A DNA stretch of 64,000 nt from Candidatus Poribacteria bacterium (GCA_022827625.1 JAJEIE010000033.1:310001-374000); one strand, 5' to 3'; counted from the first letter of the stretch, positions 1 to 9,089 are shown. The notes: generated from the sequence alone by a model not told the origin. A program made the numbers and translations.

Positions 1-136
1 TGAGTTGATCAATCGCTTCGGGCTGATCGCCTTGCGGTGTGAAGTCTGAGACTAACTCAAATTCTGTGTCATCCAGTTCGACGGTGCCATCTTCTGGAGA
101 ATCGACCTCTGTTAGCAATTCCCAATTCTCTCTCAT
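1..136 (-). CDS. uvrB: UvrB N-terminus (partial, cut by window edge)
   Basis: The minus strand reads from an ATG at 134-136 to the left edge of the window without a stop. It gives an acidic leader of about 26 residues and then the segment FELVSDFTPQGDQPEAI, which is the conserved start of excinuclease ABC subunit B (the aromatic-rich region before the first helicase motif). UvrB is the damage-verifying helicase-like subunit of nucleotide excision repair. Only about 45 residues are present, so the ATPase motifs cannot be checked. The acidic leader is longer than in many UvrB proteins. A GGAG lies 13 bases upstream of the ATG, rather far, so a slightly different start is possible. An SOS operator was not recognised. 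Confidence 0.85.
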   Translation of the reverse strand, partial: MRENWELLTEVDSPEDGTVELDDTEFELVSDFTPQGDQPEAIDQL

Positions 137-248
137 TTTCGGCTTCTTGCTCCTTCTCACAGGTCCGATTGTCTTTAGCAATCTGGGTTGCGGGGAATGC
201 ATTATTTCAGCACTACAAGAAATTGATAGGGTATACAATAGTCTGTCA

Positions 249-408
249 ACATTGAAATGAGAGGTAAACCCAGCTTGTAGTAGGGCGATTTTGCGGCGTA
301 CTCGCTCAAATGCGATGGGCATTATCGCACGTCAAAAACGGGCAATGAATTGCCCTACTACGAACAATTCATCTGTTTAGATGTGACAAACTAATGTATA
401 CCATATAT
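249..408. repeat. 160-bp direct repeat, copy 1
   Basis: This segment recurs at 544-703 with what looks like a single substitution (aattcatc against aatccatc). It contains an inner inverted repeat, GTAGTAGGGC near the left and GCCCTACTAC near the right. Together with the element at 406-522 it fills the gap between uvrB and the PBP gene; no gene is visible in 137-744. Confidence 0.9.
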
Positions 409-522
409 AGTAGATTTTGGAATTACTTACACACTTGTCCGTTACCAGAGTAGCGTTCGTAGTAGGGCAATTCATTGCCCGTTGTTTCAAAACATGTGCA
501 AATAATTACGGGATCTACTATA
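406..522. repeat. 117-bp palindromic element, copy E1
   Basis: It begins TATAGTAGA and ends TCTACTATA. The arms are imperfect inverted repeats of about 28 bp. The core carries GTAGTAGGGCAATTCATTG, the inverse of a sequence in the flanking direct repeats. It has the same length and ends as the elements at 8717, 10827 and 16438, which suggests a MITE-like family. The outer TA at both ends could be a TA target duplication of the Tc1/mariner-IS630 kind (inference). Confidence 0.75.
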
Positions 523-543
523 GTATAGCATGTCTTACCGAAA

Positions 544-703
544 ACATTGAAATGAGAGGTAAACCCAGCTTGTAGTAGGGCGATTTTGCGGCGTACTCGC
601 TCAAATGCGATGGGCATTATCGCACGTCAAAAACGGGCAATGAATTGCCCTACTACGAACAATCCATCTGTTTAGATGTGACAAACTAATGTATACCATA
701 TAG
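544..703. repeat. 160-bp direct repeat, copy 2
   Basis: Near-exact copy of 249-408 at an offset of 295 bp. The short unit TATAGTATAGCATGTCTT follows both the 117-bp element (at about 520) and this copy (at about 702), so the whole cluster seems to have grown by duplication of a larger unit. Confidence 0.9.
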
Positions 704-744
704 TATAGCATGTCTTGCCGAAAATGTGTAGAGAGAAGTGTCGT

Positions 745-3222
745 TTAATGCTGCAAATTACAAAGCGAATTCGGTTGTTGCCCTTCAATAAATGCTTCAG
801 TGTGAATGTTCTCTTCGGGGCAATCTACCCTTTTGAGAAGCCCACTCTTTTTATCAATGTCTCGGAAAACAATACCCTCAGGCACCGGAAATTCCTTATG
901 GGGTCCGCGCGCCGCATCAATTACAAATTGCGCCCAGATTGGCAGTGCTGCTTTCGCCCCCTCTTGGTTGTAATTACGGCGACTTGACCGATTTTTATCG
1001 AATCCGACCCAAACCCCGACGACCAGATCCGTGGTATAACCGACGAACCACGCGTCTACGTTGTCATTGGTCGTTCCCGTCTTGCCCGCTGCCGGTCGCG
1101 TCATGCCCATTATGTGTTTCGCACGCCTACCGATTCCGTTTTGAATTACATTCTCTAAAGACGTAGTAATCTGATACGCGATCTTTTCATCTAAAACACG
1201 GGCGCGTTCGACCTGATGGTCTTGGGAGGGATAGATTACGGTTCCCGTTGTGTCAAGGATATATTGAATATGTACCGGCTGCGTCTGGGTTCCGCCGTTT
1301 GCAAAGATGCCATACGCCGAGGTTAACTCAAGGACCGTCATGCCGGACGCACCTAAAGAGAGGGCAGGCTTTGGGTCCATTGGGCTCTTAATACCCATCC
1401 GTTTCGTTAAATCGACGACGCGATTGATGCCTTCCCAAATACCGTTGTCGCCTATTGGTGTCTCCAAGACTGCCCTCGCCGTCGGGACGTTAATCGATTT
1501 GGTGAGTACATCGCGCATCGTGACGTTTCCCCTAAATCTTTCGGTATAGTTTCGAGGATACCACGTCTTCTGTCCAGGGAATGGAACAATCCCCCATCTC
1601 TTATCAGGGATAACTGTTGCAGGCGTTATGATTGACGGGTCTTCTAATAGAGAAGCGAAAATAATTGGTTTAAAGGCAGATCCAGGTTGCCGTCGTGCGC
1701 TTCCAATAGCACGATTGTAGTAATTAATCTCCGTCTCCGTGATGTGGTAATCGCGCCCACCTACCATCGCTTTAACATGACCTGTTTTGGGTTCAAATGC
1801 AATCAGGGCAGCTTGTAAATAACTATTAATTGGATCAACACCGTGTGGATTCCGTTTATTTGCATCATAATTCGGTAGGCTTCTTGGCGCGTAGGTCTTA
1901 TCCATATAGCGGAGATGCTTTGCGACTTCCCGTTCAGCGACGGCTTGCATAGACATATCTATAGTCGTGTAAACCTTTAGACCGTCACTATACAATTTGT
2001 CTTTAAGTTCGGGGAGACGGACGAGTTCTTCTCGGATATACTCAAGGAAGTGTCCCGCCTCCTTTGCGGCAATTCTGGTCCGATTTTCATCCAAATTTGG
2101 TGGAAGTAACGGCGCATTTCGACCGACGAGCCACTCAGATGCCGGAATGTATTCTTCTGCCAACATCCTATCAAGGACTATATCGCGCCGATACTTAGCA
2201 TCATCGGGATTGGAAAACGGGGAAAAGGCGAAAGGTCCTTTGGGCAGGGCTGCGAGCAAGGCACATTCGTGGTAGTCGAGTTCTGACACCTCTTTCCCAA
2301 AATACCCGAGTGCCGCTTGCTGAACACCGTGAAAAGTTTTGCCACCATATCTCGACCTACCTAAGTCGACATGATTCAGGTATCGCTCTAAAATCTCATC
2401 TTTAGAGAAAACCTTTTCAATCCTCACAGCGAGGAGGATCTCTCTGGTTTTGCGGACGACGCTTCTTTTAGATCTCTGATTAAATAGGTAGATATTTCGC
2501 GCCAACTGCTGCGTGAGCGTACTTGTCCCAGCCAACCGACTGCCGTGCACGACGGTATTCTTCACTGCCCCGGCGAGACGTATAACATCTATTCCCCAGT
2601 GGTTGGCAAACCGGTGATCCTCAATCGCAATAAACGCACCTGTCAATTTCGTAGGCATTTGGAGCAGCGGAATCAAGCGACGTGTGGATCCCTGATCATC
2701 AGCGAATTCGGCTATCATCTCGGGTTCAAGGTAAAAATTCTGGCGCACAGCACCATCACCACTACGAATATCCGTTATTTTCCCATCCCGCACCGAAATT
2801 TGAACATGTCCGGCTTCTACGTCAAGATACGGATATTCAAAATCTCGCAGATGGATACGTACGGTGCGGTTCCCTTGAGCATTCAGTGTCTCAGCATACT
2901 CCCCCGGTTCGCTCAATCTCGGAATAATTTCGGCAACCCGCTTATATTCCAACCGGTTCAATTTATCAACCAGAAACGCAATTTTATCCGCTTTCTGTAC
3001 TTCGCAGACCGAAGAATAAACTTCCAAGTGTTGCCGCCATGTTTCGGTATCCACATTATATTCAAGTCGGTCGAGGTCAATGCCCCGCACATCTTCCCAA
3101 CATGCTAAGAAAATACCACCCGCAAACCCGATCGCGGCGAAGACAACTATAGATATAAGAATACACACGCCCCAAAACAGGCTTAGGACTGCTTGAAAAC
3201 AATGGTATAAGAATCGAAGCAT
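745..3222 (-). CDS. Class A penicillin-binding protein (PBP1-type)
   Basis: An 825-residue bifunctional peptidoglycan synthase: it polymerises lipid II and cross-links stem peptides in the periplasm. One N-terminal membrane helix (about 10-40) is followed by an extra region of about 150 residues and a GT51 glycosyltransferase with EDHRFANHWG (201-210) and GTSTLTQQLARN (near 235). The transpeptidase has the SxxK serine in QPGSAFKP (near 510), the SxN motif in TKSINVPT (near 575) and GKTGT (near 714). All catalytic motifs are intact. The length is normal for PBP1A/1B. It stands alone on this strand, 57 bases from the redoxin gene. Confidence 0.93.
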   Translation of the reverse strand: MLRFLYHCFQAVLSLFWGVCILISIVVFAAIGFAGGIFLACWEDVRGIDLDRLEYNVDTETWRQHLEVYSSVCEVQKADKIAFLVDKLNRLEYKRVAEIIPRLSEPGEYAETLNAQGNRTVRIHLRDFEYPYLDVEAGHVQISVRDGKITDIRSGDGAVRQNFYLEPEMIAEFADDQGSTRRLIPLLQMPTKLTGAFIAIEDHRFANHWGIDVIRLAGAVKNTVVHGSRLAGTSTLTQQLARNIYLFNQRSKRSVVRKTREILLAVRIEKVFSKDEILERYLNHVDLGRSRYGGKTFHGVQQAALGYFGKEVSELDYHECALLAALPKGPFAFSPFSNPDDAKYRRDIVLDRMLAEEYIPASEWLVGRNAPLLPPNLDENRTRIAAKEAGHFLEYIREELVRLPELKDKLYSDGLKVYTTIDMSMQAVAEREVAKHLRYMDKTYAPRSLPNYDANKRNPHGVDPINSYLQAALIAFEPKTGHVKAMVGGRDYHITETEINYYNRAIGSARRQPGSAFKPIIFASLLEDPSIITPATVIPDKRWGIVPFPGQKTWYPRNYTERFRGNVTMRDVLTKSINVPTARAVLETPIGDNGIWEGINRVVDLTKRMGIKSPMDPKPALSLGASGMTVLELTSAYGIFANGGTQTQPVHIQYILDTTGTVIYPSQDHQVERARVLDEKIAYQITTSLENVIQNGIGRRAKHIMGMTRPAAGKTGTTNDNVDAWFVGYTTDLVVGVWVGFDKNRSSRRNYNQEGAKAALPIWAQFVIDAARGPHKEFPVPEGIVFRDIDKKSGLLKRVDCPEENIHTEAFIEGQQPNSLCNLQH

Positions 3223-3279
3223 TTTGTTTTTTCACCCCCACTGTGATGTTCAATAGAGAACGAGGTTACGGCTGCGTAT

Positions 3280-3975
3280 TTACGGCGTTCTATCCACCTT
3301 GGTTTTTCGCACGCGCTTAATCGTACAACCCACTGCCCTTGTCTTTTTGGATTCCTTGGAAATATTTTCTCCGGTAATCACTAAATCTAAAGCGTTGCGT
3401 AGGTAGTGCTTTGTGGGTTCTTTGGGGCTATTGTCGATTGCTCCGATGTAGCGGAGCACGCGTTTTGCATCGAGCAGAAAGACCTCAGGTGTTCTTCTGG
3501 CTCTAAAATAATCGGCGATATTGTTCTCTGGGTCTTTTAGTACAGTGAATTCAAATTTGTGCTTTTCACTGTATTCCGCAATCTCTTTAACGTTCTCTTG
3601 TCTGTTTGAATTGATACCGATAAACTGCACATTTTTTTCTCCATAAGTCTTAACCAAAGTGACAATCCGTTCCGCATAATCCGTCACGATTGGACATTGT
3701 GTGGCGAGAAAGAGAACGACAGTCGCAGGTTTTTCCTCGCTCAATTTGTATAAAGTGTGCGAGGTGCCAGCAGCGTCTTTGAGCGTGAAGTCCTTGACGA
3801 TAGCATCAAGTTTTACCTTCTCTGCCTTCTCTTGTGCAAACCCGGAACTCATAATCGTGAAGAACAGCGCGAGCATAGCACATAAGCGAGACAAGCGAAT
3901 AGAGATCGGTAGGGACTTCTCAAGGGTAAGGCAGTTATGCGTAAAAAAAGAGATAAAAAACGTTGGACGTTGCAT
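3280..3975 (-). CDS. Exported redoxin (AhpC/TSA or TlpA-like thioredoxin fold)
   Basis: A 231-residue protein with a hydrophobic N-terminal stretch ending in SSGFAQ, a likely signal peptide, then a thioredoxin-fold domain. The segment VVLFLATQCPIV contains one cysteine at the position of the peroxidatic or resolving cysteine, so this is not a CxxC thioredoxin. The C-terminal TRAVGCTIKR resembles the GCSIK motif of redoxin-domain proteins from Planctomycetes-like bacteria. An AAAGGA lies 11 bases before the chosen ATG; an internal ATG (MLALFF) would also leave a complete signal peptide. The likely role is thiol redox or peroxide chemistry outside the cytoplasm. The substrate is unknown. Confidence 0.75.
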   Translation of the reverse strand: MQRPTFFISFFTHNCLTLEKSLPISIRLSRLCAMLALFFTIMSSGFAQEKAEKVKLDAIVKDFTLKDAAGTSHTLYKLSEEKPATVVLFLATQCPIVTDYAERIVTLVKTYGEKNVQFIGINSNRQENVKEIAEYSEKHKFEFTVLKDPENNIADYFRARRTPEVFLLDAKRVLRYIGAIDNSPKEPTKHYLRNALDLVITGENISKESKKTRAVGCTIKRVRKTKVDRTP

Positions 3976-4073
3976 TTCTAAATTTTCCTTTAATTAAGAC
4001 GTTAGCAGCACGCTTCGGTTTCAATTTTGTCGTAACCGATTTCCGTATGTTAAGAAAAATATTCATTTTTTTC

Positions 4074-4102
4074 TTGCTTTCTTAACCTGCATATAGTATA
4101 AT
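4074..4102 (+). promoter_or_regulatory. Sigma70-type promoter of lexA
   Basis: TTGCTT at 4074-4079, a 17-bp spacer and TATAAT at 4097-4102, 48 bases before the lexA start. The -10 region lies in an AT-rich near-palindrome (atatagtataatatacatat) that could hold an autoregulatory LexA site, but no operator consensus for this group is known to me. Confidence 0.6.
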
Positions 4103-4149
4103 ATACATATATAAACCAATGCTTATCATGAGTTGAAGGAGATTTACTC

Positions 4150-4818
4150 ATGGCAAAGAACTTGACCAAAAGGCAGCGCGAGATCTTTAATTACATCCAG
4201 CGATGTATTGCAGAGGGTTATCCGCCAACAATTCGCGAGATTGGCAGTCATTTCGGTTTCTCAGAAAAGGCGGCACATGACCATCTGAACGCGCTTGAAA
4301 AGAAGAAGTATATTGAACGAGAAGACGGCAAACCGCGTGCGATTTCCGTTTTGAAGGAAGGGCAGCCCAAAATTGTCCCCAGTAAATTACTGGAAGAACA
4401 GGCTCCGAATTCAAATGTGATGGCATTACCACGGGATATTATGGAAATCCCGATTTTTGGGCGTGTGGCAGCAGGAACGCCGCTCCTCGCTTCACAAAAT
4501 ATTGAAGGCACCTTTCCTATTCCGACGCGTATGGTAAATAACTATGAGTGCTTCGCCCTCCGCATCATCGGTTCAAGTATGATCGGCGTCGGTATCTTAG
4601 AAGGCGATTATGTTATCGTTAAGAGACAAGCGGATGCAGATCCGGGCGATATCGTTGTCGCTATGGTTGAAGATGAAGCAACCGTAAAACGCTTCTTTAT
4701 GGATGGTGACCAAGTCCGGTTACAACCGGAAAATCCTGCGATTGAACCGAGTATTTTTGACATTGGTGATGTCACAATACTTGGTAAAGTTATCGGTCTC
4801 CATCGAGAAATATATTGA
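4150..4818 (+). CDS. lexA: LexA repressor (SOS response)
   Basis: A 222-residue LexA: an N-terminal winged helix-turn-helix (1-70, with TIREIGSHFGFS as the recognition region) and a C-terminal S24 self-cleavage domain. The cleavage bond is Ala108-Gly109 in RVAAGTP. The catalytic pair is Ser143 in GSSMIGVGI (usually GDSM) and Lys180 in EATVKRF. LexA represses DNA-damage genes and cleaves itself when RecA filaments form. A strong GAAGGAG sits 7 bases before the ATG. An 18-bp stretch of the gene (4741-4758, attgaaccgagtattttt) is repeated exactly at 4814-4831 across the stop codon, a small local duplication. Confidence 0.95.
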   Translation: MAKNLTKRQREIFNYIQRCIAEGYPPTIREIGSHFGFSEKAAHDHLNALEKKKYIEREDGKPRAISVLKEGQPKIVPSKLLEEQAPNSNVMALPRDIMEIPIFGRVAAGTPLLASQNIEGTFPIPTRMVNNYECFALRIIGSSMIGVGILEGDYVIVKRQADADPGDIVVAMVEDEATVKRFFMDGDQVRLQPENPAIEPSIFDIGDVTILGKVIGLHREIY

Positions 4819-4890
4819 ACCGAGTATTTTTACATCTGCGACTCTGGTTGATGGGCAGGATGAAGTGTCTGCCCACTTCCACCCAAAATT

Positions 4891-5637
4891 TTACGCGTTT
4901 AAAAAATCGGTCAACTCGTGTAGATGAGAGAGCGTGACATCAACCATAGATGGATCCGGACAGGTTTTGTTCTCATCACCGATAAGCCACGCGGTCCACA
5001 TCCCTGCGTTCTTCCCGCCGACCATATCTGCTGCGTAACTATCTCCCACATAAATCGCTTGACTCGGTTCAACATCCAATTCAGACAAAGCCGCTTCAAA
5101 GATACGCACATCTGGCTTCGCTATACCCAAAACAGTGGAATCTATAATCGCCCCAAACAGCGGAGAAAGCCCATAGTCGTCGCACCAGCCTTGTGTATTC
5201 CCAAAGTTATTGCTAATTACAGCGAGGCGATAGGTGCCATGAAGCGTTTTAAGCCATCGCCGATTTTCAGTAAGCCTTTCGGCAACATCACTACAGAACC
5301 AGTCAACATATTCATCTTTCATTTGCTTGCTCAGTCCCAATCGCCTGTAAATTCCAGAGGCAATCGCATCGGCAGTTTCTCGCAAATTACAGCGCGCTGC
5401 ATGCTCAGATGCAACCGCCCCGATAGGCAGCATAGAGCCATCTTGGTAAGACCATTCGTGCGAAGCATCTCCGAGAAAGAATTCCGTTATTGTCGCTTTG
5501 TCTGCCTCGTCGAATGCCGCGCGTGTAATTTCGGGACACCGTTCGCGGATGAACAGATACGTCCGTTCTAACCAGTGGACACCATTTCCATCTAAAGTCC
5601 CGCCGAAATCAAATACGAGGGCGCGGATATTTTTCAT
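4891..5637 (-). CDS. HAD-superfamily hydrolase
   Basis: A 248-residue haloacid-dehalogenase-like phosphohydrolase with all four motifs: DFGGTLD (10-16, nucleophile Asp10), AVISNNFG (motif II), IAKPDVRIFEAAL (motif III Lys) and YVGDSYAADMVGG (motif IV acids). The cap domain between motifs I and II is helical. The substrate cannot be told from sequence. It lies 24 bases after a GT9 glycosyltransferase on the same strand, so a role in sugar-phosphate metabolism is possible (inference). Confidence 0.85.
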   Translation of the reverse strand: MKNIRALVFDFGGTLDGNGVHWLERTYLFIRERCPEITRAAFDEADKATITEFFLGDASHEWSYQDGSMLPIGAVASEHAARCNLRETADAIASGIYRRLGLSKQMKDEYVDWFCSDVAERLTENRRWLKTLHGTYRLAVISNNFGNTQGWCDDYGLSPLFGAIIDSTVLGIAKPDVRIFEAALSELDVEPSQAIYVGDSYAADMVGGKNAGMWTAWLIGDENKTCPDPSMVDVTLSHLHELTDFLNA

Positions 5638-5661
5638 TCTTCTTCCTTCTCCATTTTATGT

Positions 5662-6726
5662 TCAAGCAGCACAAGTCTTTTGACGCAACTTACTTTCTAA
5701 TGCTTCCATAACCTCAGCAGCGCCTATTTCCTTCATACAGAGGTGTGGGGCATCCTGTCGATGACACATCTGTTTGTAACACGGACGGCATGAGACAGGT
5801 TTTTCAATAACGGTATGCCCTGTTCCGTGAGGTTGATGGCGTATCGGACTCGTTGGACCGAAGAACGCCACTGTTGGTGTCCCAACCGCCGCGGCAATGT
5901 GCATTGGACCGCTATCACAAGTTACACACACTTCACACCTTTCCAACAATGCCCCGAGTTGGAGAATCTCTGTTTTCCCGACGAGATTAATAAACGATAA
6001 CGAAATGGGTAGCGCTTTTGCAAGTTCCTCTTCTTCAGACGAACCGACTAACACGATTTTGATTTCTGGTAGAAGCCGAGTAATTCGCTGGATGAGATTG
6101 GCGAAATTTGCGACGTCCCATCTTTTCGTTGCCCATGTTGTCCCTAAATTGAGAGCGACAATACGGTCGTCTGGCACTATACCTTCAGCACGCAAGAGCC
6201 GTTCAACAAACTGCCGATCTGCATCTGTATGCCAAAACTCCAAAAAAGATGGCAGCGCGTCAATATTGAGCAGTTTCAGAACGCGTAGGTATCGGTGGAC
6301 TTCATGTATCCGTGTGTCGTCTTTACAAGACCCTGTTAGCAGCATCCCGCGTCCAGCGACATTTGTTCCGACGCGTATGGGAACGCGTGCGAGGAACGGT
6401 AGGAGTGCGTTTCGGAATGAGGTCGGATGCAGTACAACAGCAATGTCAAATACTTTATCCCGCAGTTGACGCACAAGGTTCTTAACAGATCGATAGCGGC
6501 CTTCTGTTTTGTTATCAACGAGGCAGGTGTCAACATAAGGGTGCGTTTGCATTAAATCTGCCACGCGCGGTCGCAAGAGAAGTGTCAGATTAGATTCAGG
6601 ATATACCTGTTTCAGGGCGCGCAAAGCGGGCGTCAGCATCACCATATCGCCGATCCATCCTCCTGTTTGGCAGACCAGAATGTTTTGCATCGGAGACACC
6701 CGCGAAAAGGCGACGAGAACCGTCAA
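5662..6726 (-). CDS. Glycosyltransferase family 9 (heptosyltransferase-like)
   Basis: A 354-residue protein with a GT-B fold. The N-terminus QNILVCQTGGWIGDMVML matches the nucleotide-sugar transferase start of ADP-heptose:LPS heptosyltransferases, and the C-terminal half has CDSGPMHIAAAVGTPTVAFFG, the donor-binding loop of GT9. It suggests synthesis of a lipopolysaccharide core or another surface glycan, pointing to a Gram-negative-type envelope. TAAGG lies six bases before the ATG at 6726, 9 bases after the PHP gene; the internal ATG at 6690 aligns better with family starts but has no clear RBS. Confidence 0.85.
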   Translation of the reverse strand: MTVLVAFSRVSPMQNILVCQTGGWIGDMVMLTPALRALKQVYPESNLTLLLRPRVADLMQTHPYVDTCLVDNKTEGRYRSVKNLVRQLRDKVFDIAVVLHPTSFRNALLPFLARVPIRVGTNVAGRGMLLTGSCKDDTRIHEVHRYLRVLKLLNIDALPSFLEFWHTDADRQFVERLLRAEGIVPDDRIVALNLGTTWATKRWDVANFANLIQRITRLLPEIKIVLVGSSEEEELAKALPISLSFINLVGKTEILQLGALLERCEVCVTCDSGPMHIAAAVGTPTVAFFGPTSPIRHQPHGTGHTVIEKPVSCRPCYKQMCHRQDAPHLCMKEIGAAEVMEALESKLRQKTCAA

Positions 6727-6735
6727 GCTATTGCC

Positions 6736-7611
6736 TTAGAAAAAGAAAGGGTTCGACCAGGCCTTCTTACCGGTTTCATCAGTTATTTCAACGCGAACAT
6801 ATTTCACGCTTTCCGGAATGCTATAGGTCGCCTCCGTCAGGAGTTCTCCCGCAGCGGGTAGGACTCGCTTACCACGACTGCACTGCGCTTTAAAAACAAT
6901 CGATTGTGCCTCCGAACATTTGACCGTCAATTCCTTTCCATCTAACGTCAGATCCTTGATTTCAGGTCCGAGTGTAGAATAGAACGCGCCTGTCCGCAGT
7001 GCTTCCATGATGCCATCGAGCGTTAGTTCTTCTGCCTTGACCATAATCCATCCGTGGAAGCAGTCGTGTTCCGTGCCGTGTGCGTCATCTGCAGCGATTC
7101 CGAGGACAGGTCCGCCCCTATCCAGCAAATCGTCCCACGCCTGCTCTGAAAACCCTTTACCGATCCCCATACAGGTGTCGTTATAGACTTCAACAGCGAA
7201 ATAACCGTGCAACGGCAGATAATCCAAAATCGTATGTCCACACCAATACGGATGACACAAGACTGCTTCACCGCCCTGTGATTTTATGTCATCAATTACC
7301 GCGTTCGGGTGCATCTTCGCGCAGTTTATCCGCTCATGGATATTAATGGCAACGATATGATATGTCCCACCCCCATAAGGATTTTCAGGATGCACCTCGC
7401 TCCCTGATATTGCCAAAAAATCCGATGTCGTGTAAGCCCCCACATCGTTGACCTTGCGATGGTCGGTTAGCACGAGGAAATCGTAGCCTGCGTCACGATA
7501 CGCGGCGAACCGATCTGAGACGGAAAGTTGTCCATCGGATTCCGTGCTGTGGCTGTGTGTATTCCCGCGATACCACTGCCCGGGTTGTTGAAAAGGATTT
7601 GTATACGACAT
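6736..7611 (-). CDS. PHP-domain phosphoesterase, copy 1 of a tandem pair
   Basis: A 291-residue protein of the polymerase-and-histidinol-phosphatase superfamily. Metal ligands are visible: NTHSHS near the N-terminus, VLTDHRK, a mid-protein LCHPYW, and AADDAHG. These normally bind three metals for phosphoester hydrolysis. The last 80 residues form a beta-rich tail ending in WSNPFFF. It is about 91% identical in protein to the upstream gene (about 25 differences by eye), and only three differences fall in the last 110 residues or so. The substrate is unknown. It is probably cotranscribed with GT9 and HAD downstream. Confidence 0.85.
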   Translation of the reverse strand: MSYTNPFQQPGQWYRGNTHSHSTESDGQLSVSDRFAAYRDAGYDFLVLTDHRKVNDVGAYTTSDFLAISGSEVHPENPYGGGTYHIVAINIHERINCAKMHPNAVIDDIKSQGGEAVLCHPYWCGHTILDYLPLHGYFAVEVYNDTCMGIGKGFSEQAWDDLLDRGGPVLGIAADDAHGTEHDCFHGWIMVKAEELTLDGIMEALRTGAFYSTLGPEIKDLTLDGKELTVKCSEAQSIVFKAQCSRGKRVLPAAGELLTEATYSIPESVKYVRVEITDETGKKAWSNPFFF

Positions 7612-7697
7612 TGATAACTCCTTCTTCTCTGATGATTTTCTAAGTTATTGAATCCGAACACCCGTAGAAAGGCAACCCTATACGCCAAGATATTCGC

Positions 7698-8573
7698 TTA
7701 GAAAAAGAAGGGGTTCGACCAGGCTTTCTTGCCGGTTTCGTCGGTTATTTCAACGCGAACATATTTCACGCTTTCCGGAATGCTGTAGGCCGCCTCCGTC
7801 AAGAGCTCGCCCTCAGCGGGTAGGACCCGCTTACCACGGCTGCACTGCGCTTTAAAAACAATCGATTGTGCCTCCGAACATTTGACCGTCAACTCTTTCC
7901 CATCTAACGTCAGATCCGTAATCTCTGGTCCGAGCGTAGAATAGAACGCGCCGGTGCGGAGTGCTTCCATGATGCCATCGAGCGTCAGTTCTTCCGCCTT
8001 GACCATAATCCATCCGTGAAAACAATCGTGATCTGTGCCGTGTGAATCGTCGGCGGCAATTCCGAAGACGGGTCCCCCTCTATCCAGCAAATCATCCCAC
8101 GCCTGTTCTGAAAACTCTTTACCGATGTCCACACAACTGTCGTTGTAGACTTCAATAGCGAAATATTCCCGCAACGGCAGATAATCTAAAATTGTATGTC
8201 CCGACCAATACGGATGACACAAAACCGCTTCTCCGCCCTGTGCCTTAATGTTATCAAGCACTGCGTTTGGATGCATTTTCGCACAGTTGATGCGTTCATG
8301 TATATTAATAGCAACGAAGTGGTAGGTATCACCGCCATAAGGATTATCAGGATGCACTTCGCTCCCTGATATTGCCAAAAAATCCGATGTCGTGTAGGCC
8401 TGCACATCGTTGACCTTGCGGTGGTCGGTTAGCACGAGGAAGTCGTAGCCTGCGTCACGATATGCAGTGAACCGGTCTCTGATTGAGAGTTGTCCATCAG
8501 ATTCCGTGCTGTGGCTATGTGTGTTCCCACGATACCACTGCCCGGGTTGCTGAAAAGGATTTGTATACAACAT
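7698..8573 (-). CDS. PHP-domain phosphoesterase, copy 2 of a tandem pair
   Basis: Same 291-residue architecture and the same metal-binding motifs as the gene at 6736-7611 (THSHS, LTDHRK, LCHPYW, AADDSHG). The two copies are separated by 86 bases and the DNA is also highly similar, so this is a fairly recent tandem duplication. Substitutions cluster in the first two thirds, for example VSDRFAA against IRDRFTA and CMGIGKG against CVDIGKE, near the probable active-site rim, so substrate specificity may have diverged. No promoter was identified with confidence; a long repeat-bearing gap lies upstream. Confidence 0.85.
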   Translation of the reverse strand: MLYTNPFQQPGQWYRGNTHSHSTESDGQLSIRDRFTAYRDAGYDFLVLTDHRKVNDVQAYTTSDFLAISGSEVHPDNPYGGDTYHFVAINIHERINCAKMHPNAVLDNIKAQGGEAVLCHPYWSGHTILDYLPLREYFAIEVYNDSCVDIGKEFSEQAWDDLLDRGGPVFGIAADDSHGTDHDCFHGWIMVKAEELTLDGIMEALRTGAFYSTLGPEITDLTLDGKELTVKCSEAQSIVFKAQCSRGKRVLPAEGELLTEAAYSIPESVKYVRVEITDETGKKAWSNPFFF

Positions 8574-8716
8574 TGCTACTCCTTATTCTCTGATGCTATG
8601 CGTCAGCCGTTAGAGATGATGCCTTAATCTATTGGACCTATTGCAGTGTCCACATCCATTTTAGCATATTTATAATTTGTGTGTCAATCGTTTTGCACTG
8701 ATATGGCGGGGGTATT

Positions 8717-8833
8717 TATAGTGAAGGCTAAAAATAGATGGGCACCCTTTCGCAGAACGTGCGATGAATCGCACTACTACGAACCTTTGTTTCCTAAGAA
8801 GCACGCATCTACTTAAGCGAAGGCTTTACTATA
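8717..8833. repeat. 117-bp palindromic element, copy E2
   Basis: Starts TATAGTGAAGGC and ends GCTTTACTATA, arms inverted. The core is almost the same as in the element at 16438 (segment GAACGTGCGATGAATCGCAC). It sits in the gene-poor stretch 8574-9089, in which I otherwise see only the promoter at 8944. Confidence 0.8.
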
Positions 8834-8943
8834 GTTTTAAGGGATAAGTTTACCTATGTAAAGGGTTCCCGTCTCGGAAGCCCGAATTTATTCGGGTAGC
8901 TCCCAGAAGTAAAAGAAACATTAACAATTTTTGTGGATATAAT

Positions 8944-8972
8944 TTGTTTTTTCCCTTAGAATATGGTATACT
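8944..8972 (+). promoter_or_regulatory. Putative sigma70 promoter
   Basis: TTGTTT (8944-8949), 17-bp spacer, TATACT (8967-8972). It would drive a transcript through the small ORF at 9090 to the terminator at 9308-9357, or, by readthrough, the secreted-protein gene at 9434. Confidence 0.5.
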
Positions 8973-9089
8973 TTAATAGTTATATTAAGACTTCTATAAC
9001 TTTTAATTTACAAAAAATAATAATTGACTTATTATAACTATACACCACACACAAGAAACCGAAACTTGACCTACATACGGAGCAGATAT

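Noticed and set aside
39-260. Plus-strand frame opposite the uvrB start
   Set aside because: It is antisense to the UvrB N-terminus, is serine-rich by chance and enters the repeat.
423-617. Minus-strand frame of 64 codons in the repeat cluster
   Set aside because: It runs through the 117-bp element and the direct repeat; no RBS or protein-like composition.
2545-3108. Plus-strand frame of 187 codons inside the PBP gene
   Set aside because: Antisense shadow of a clear PBP coding sequence with all catalytic motifs.
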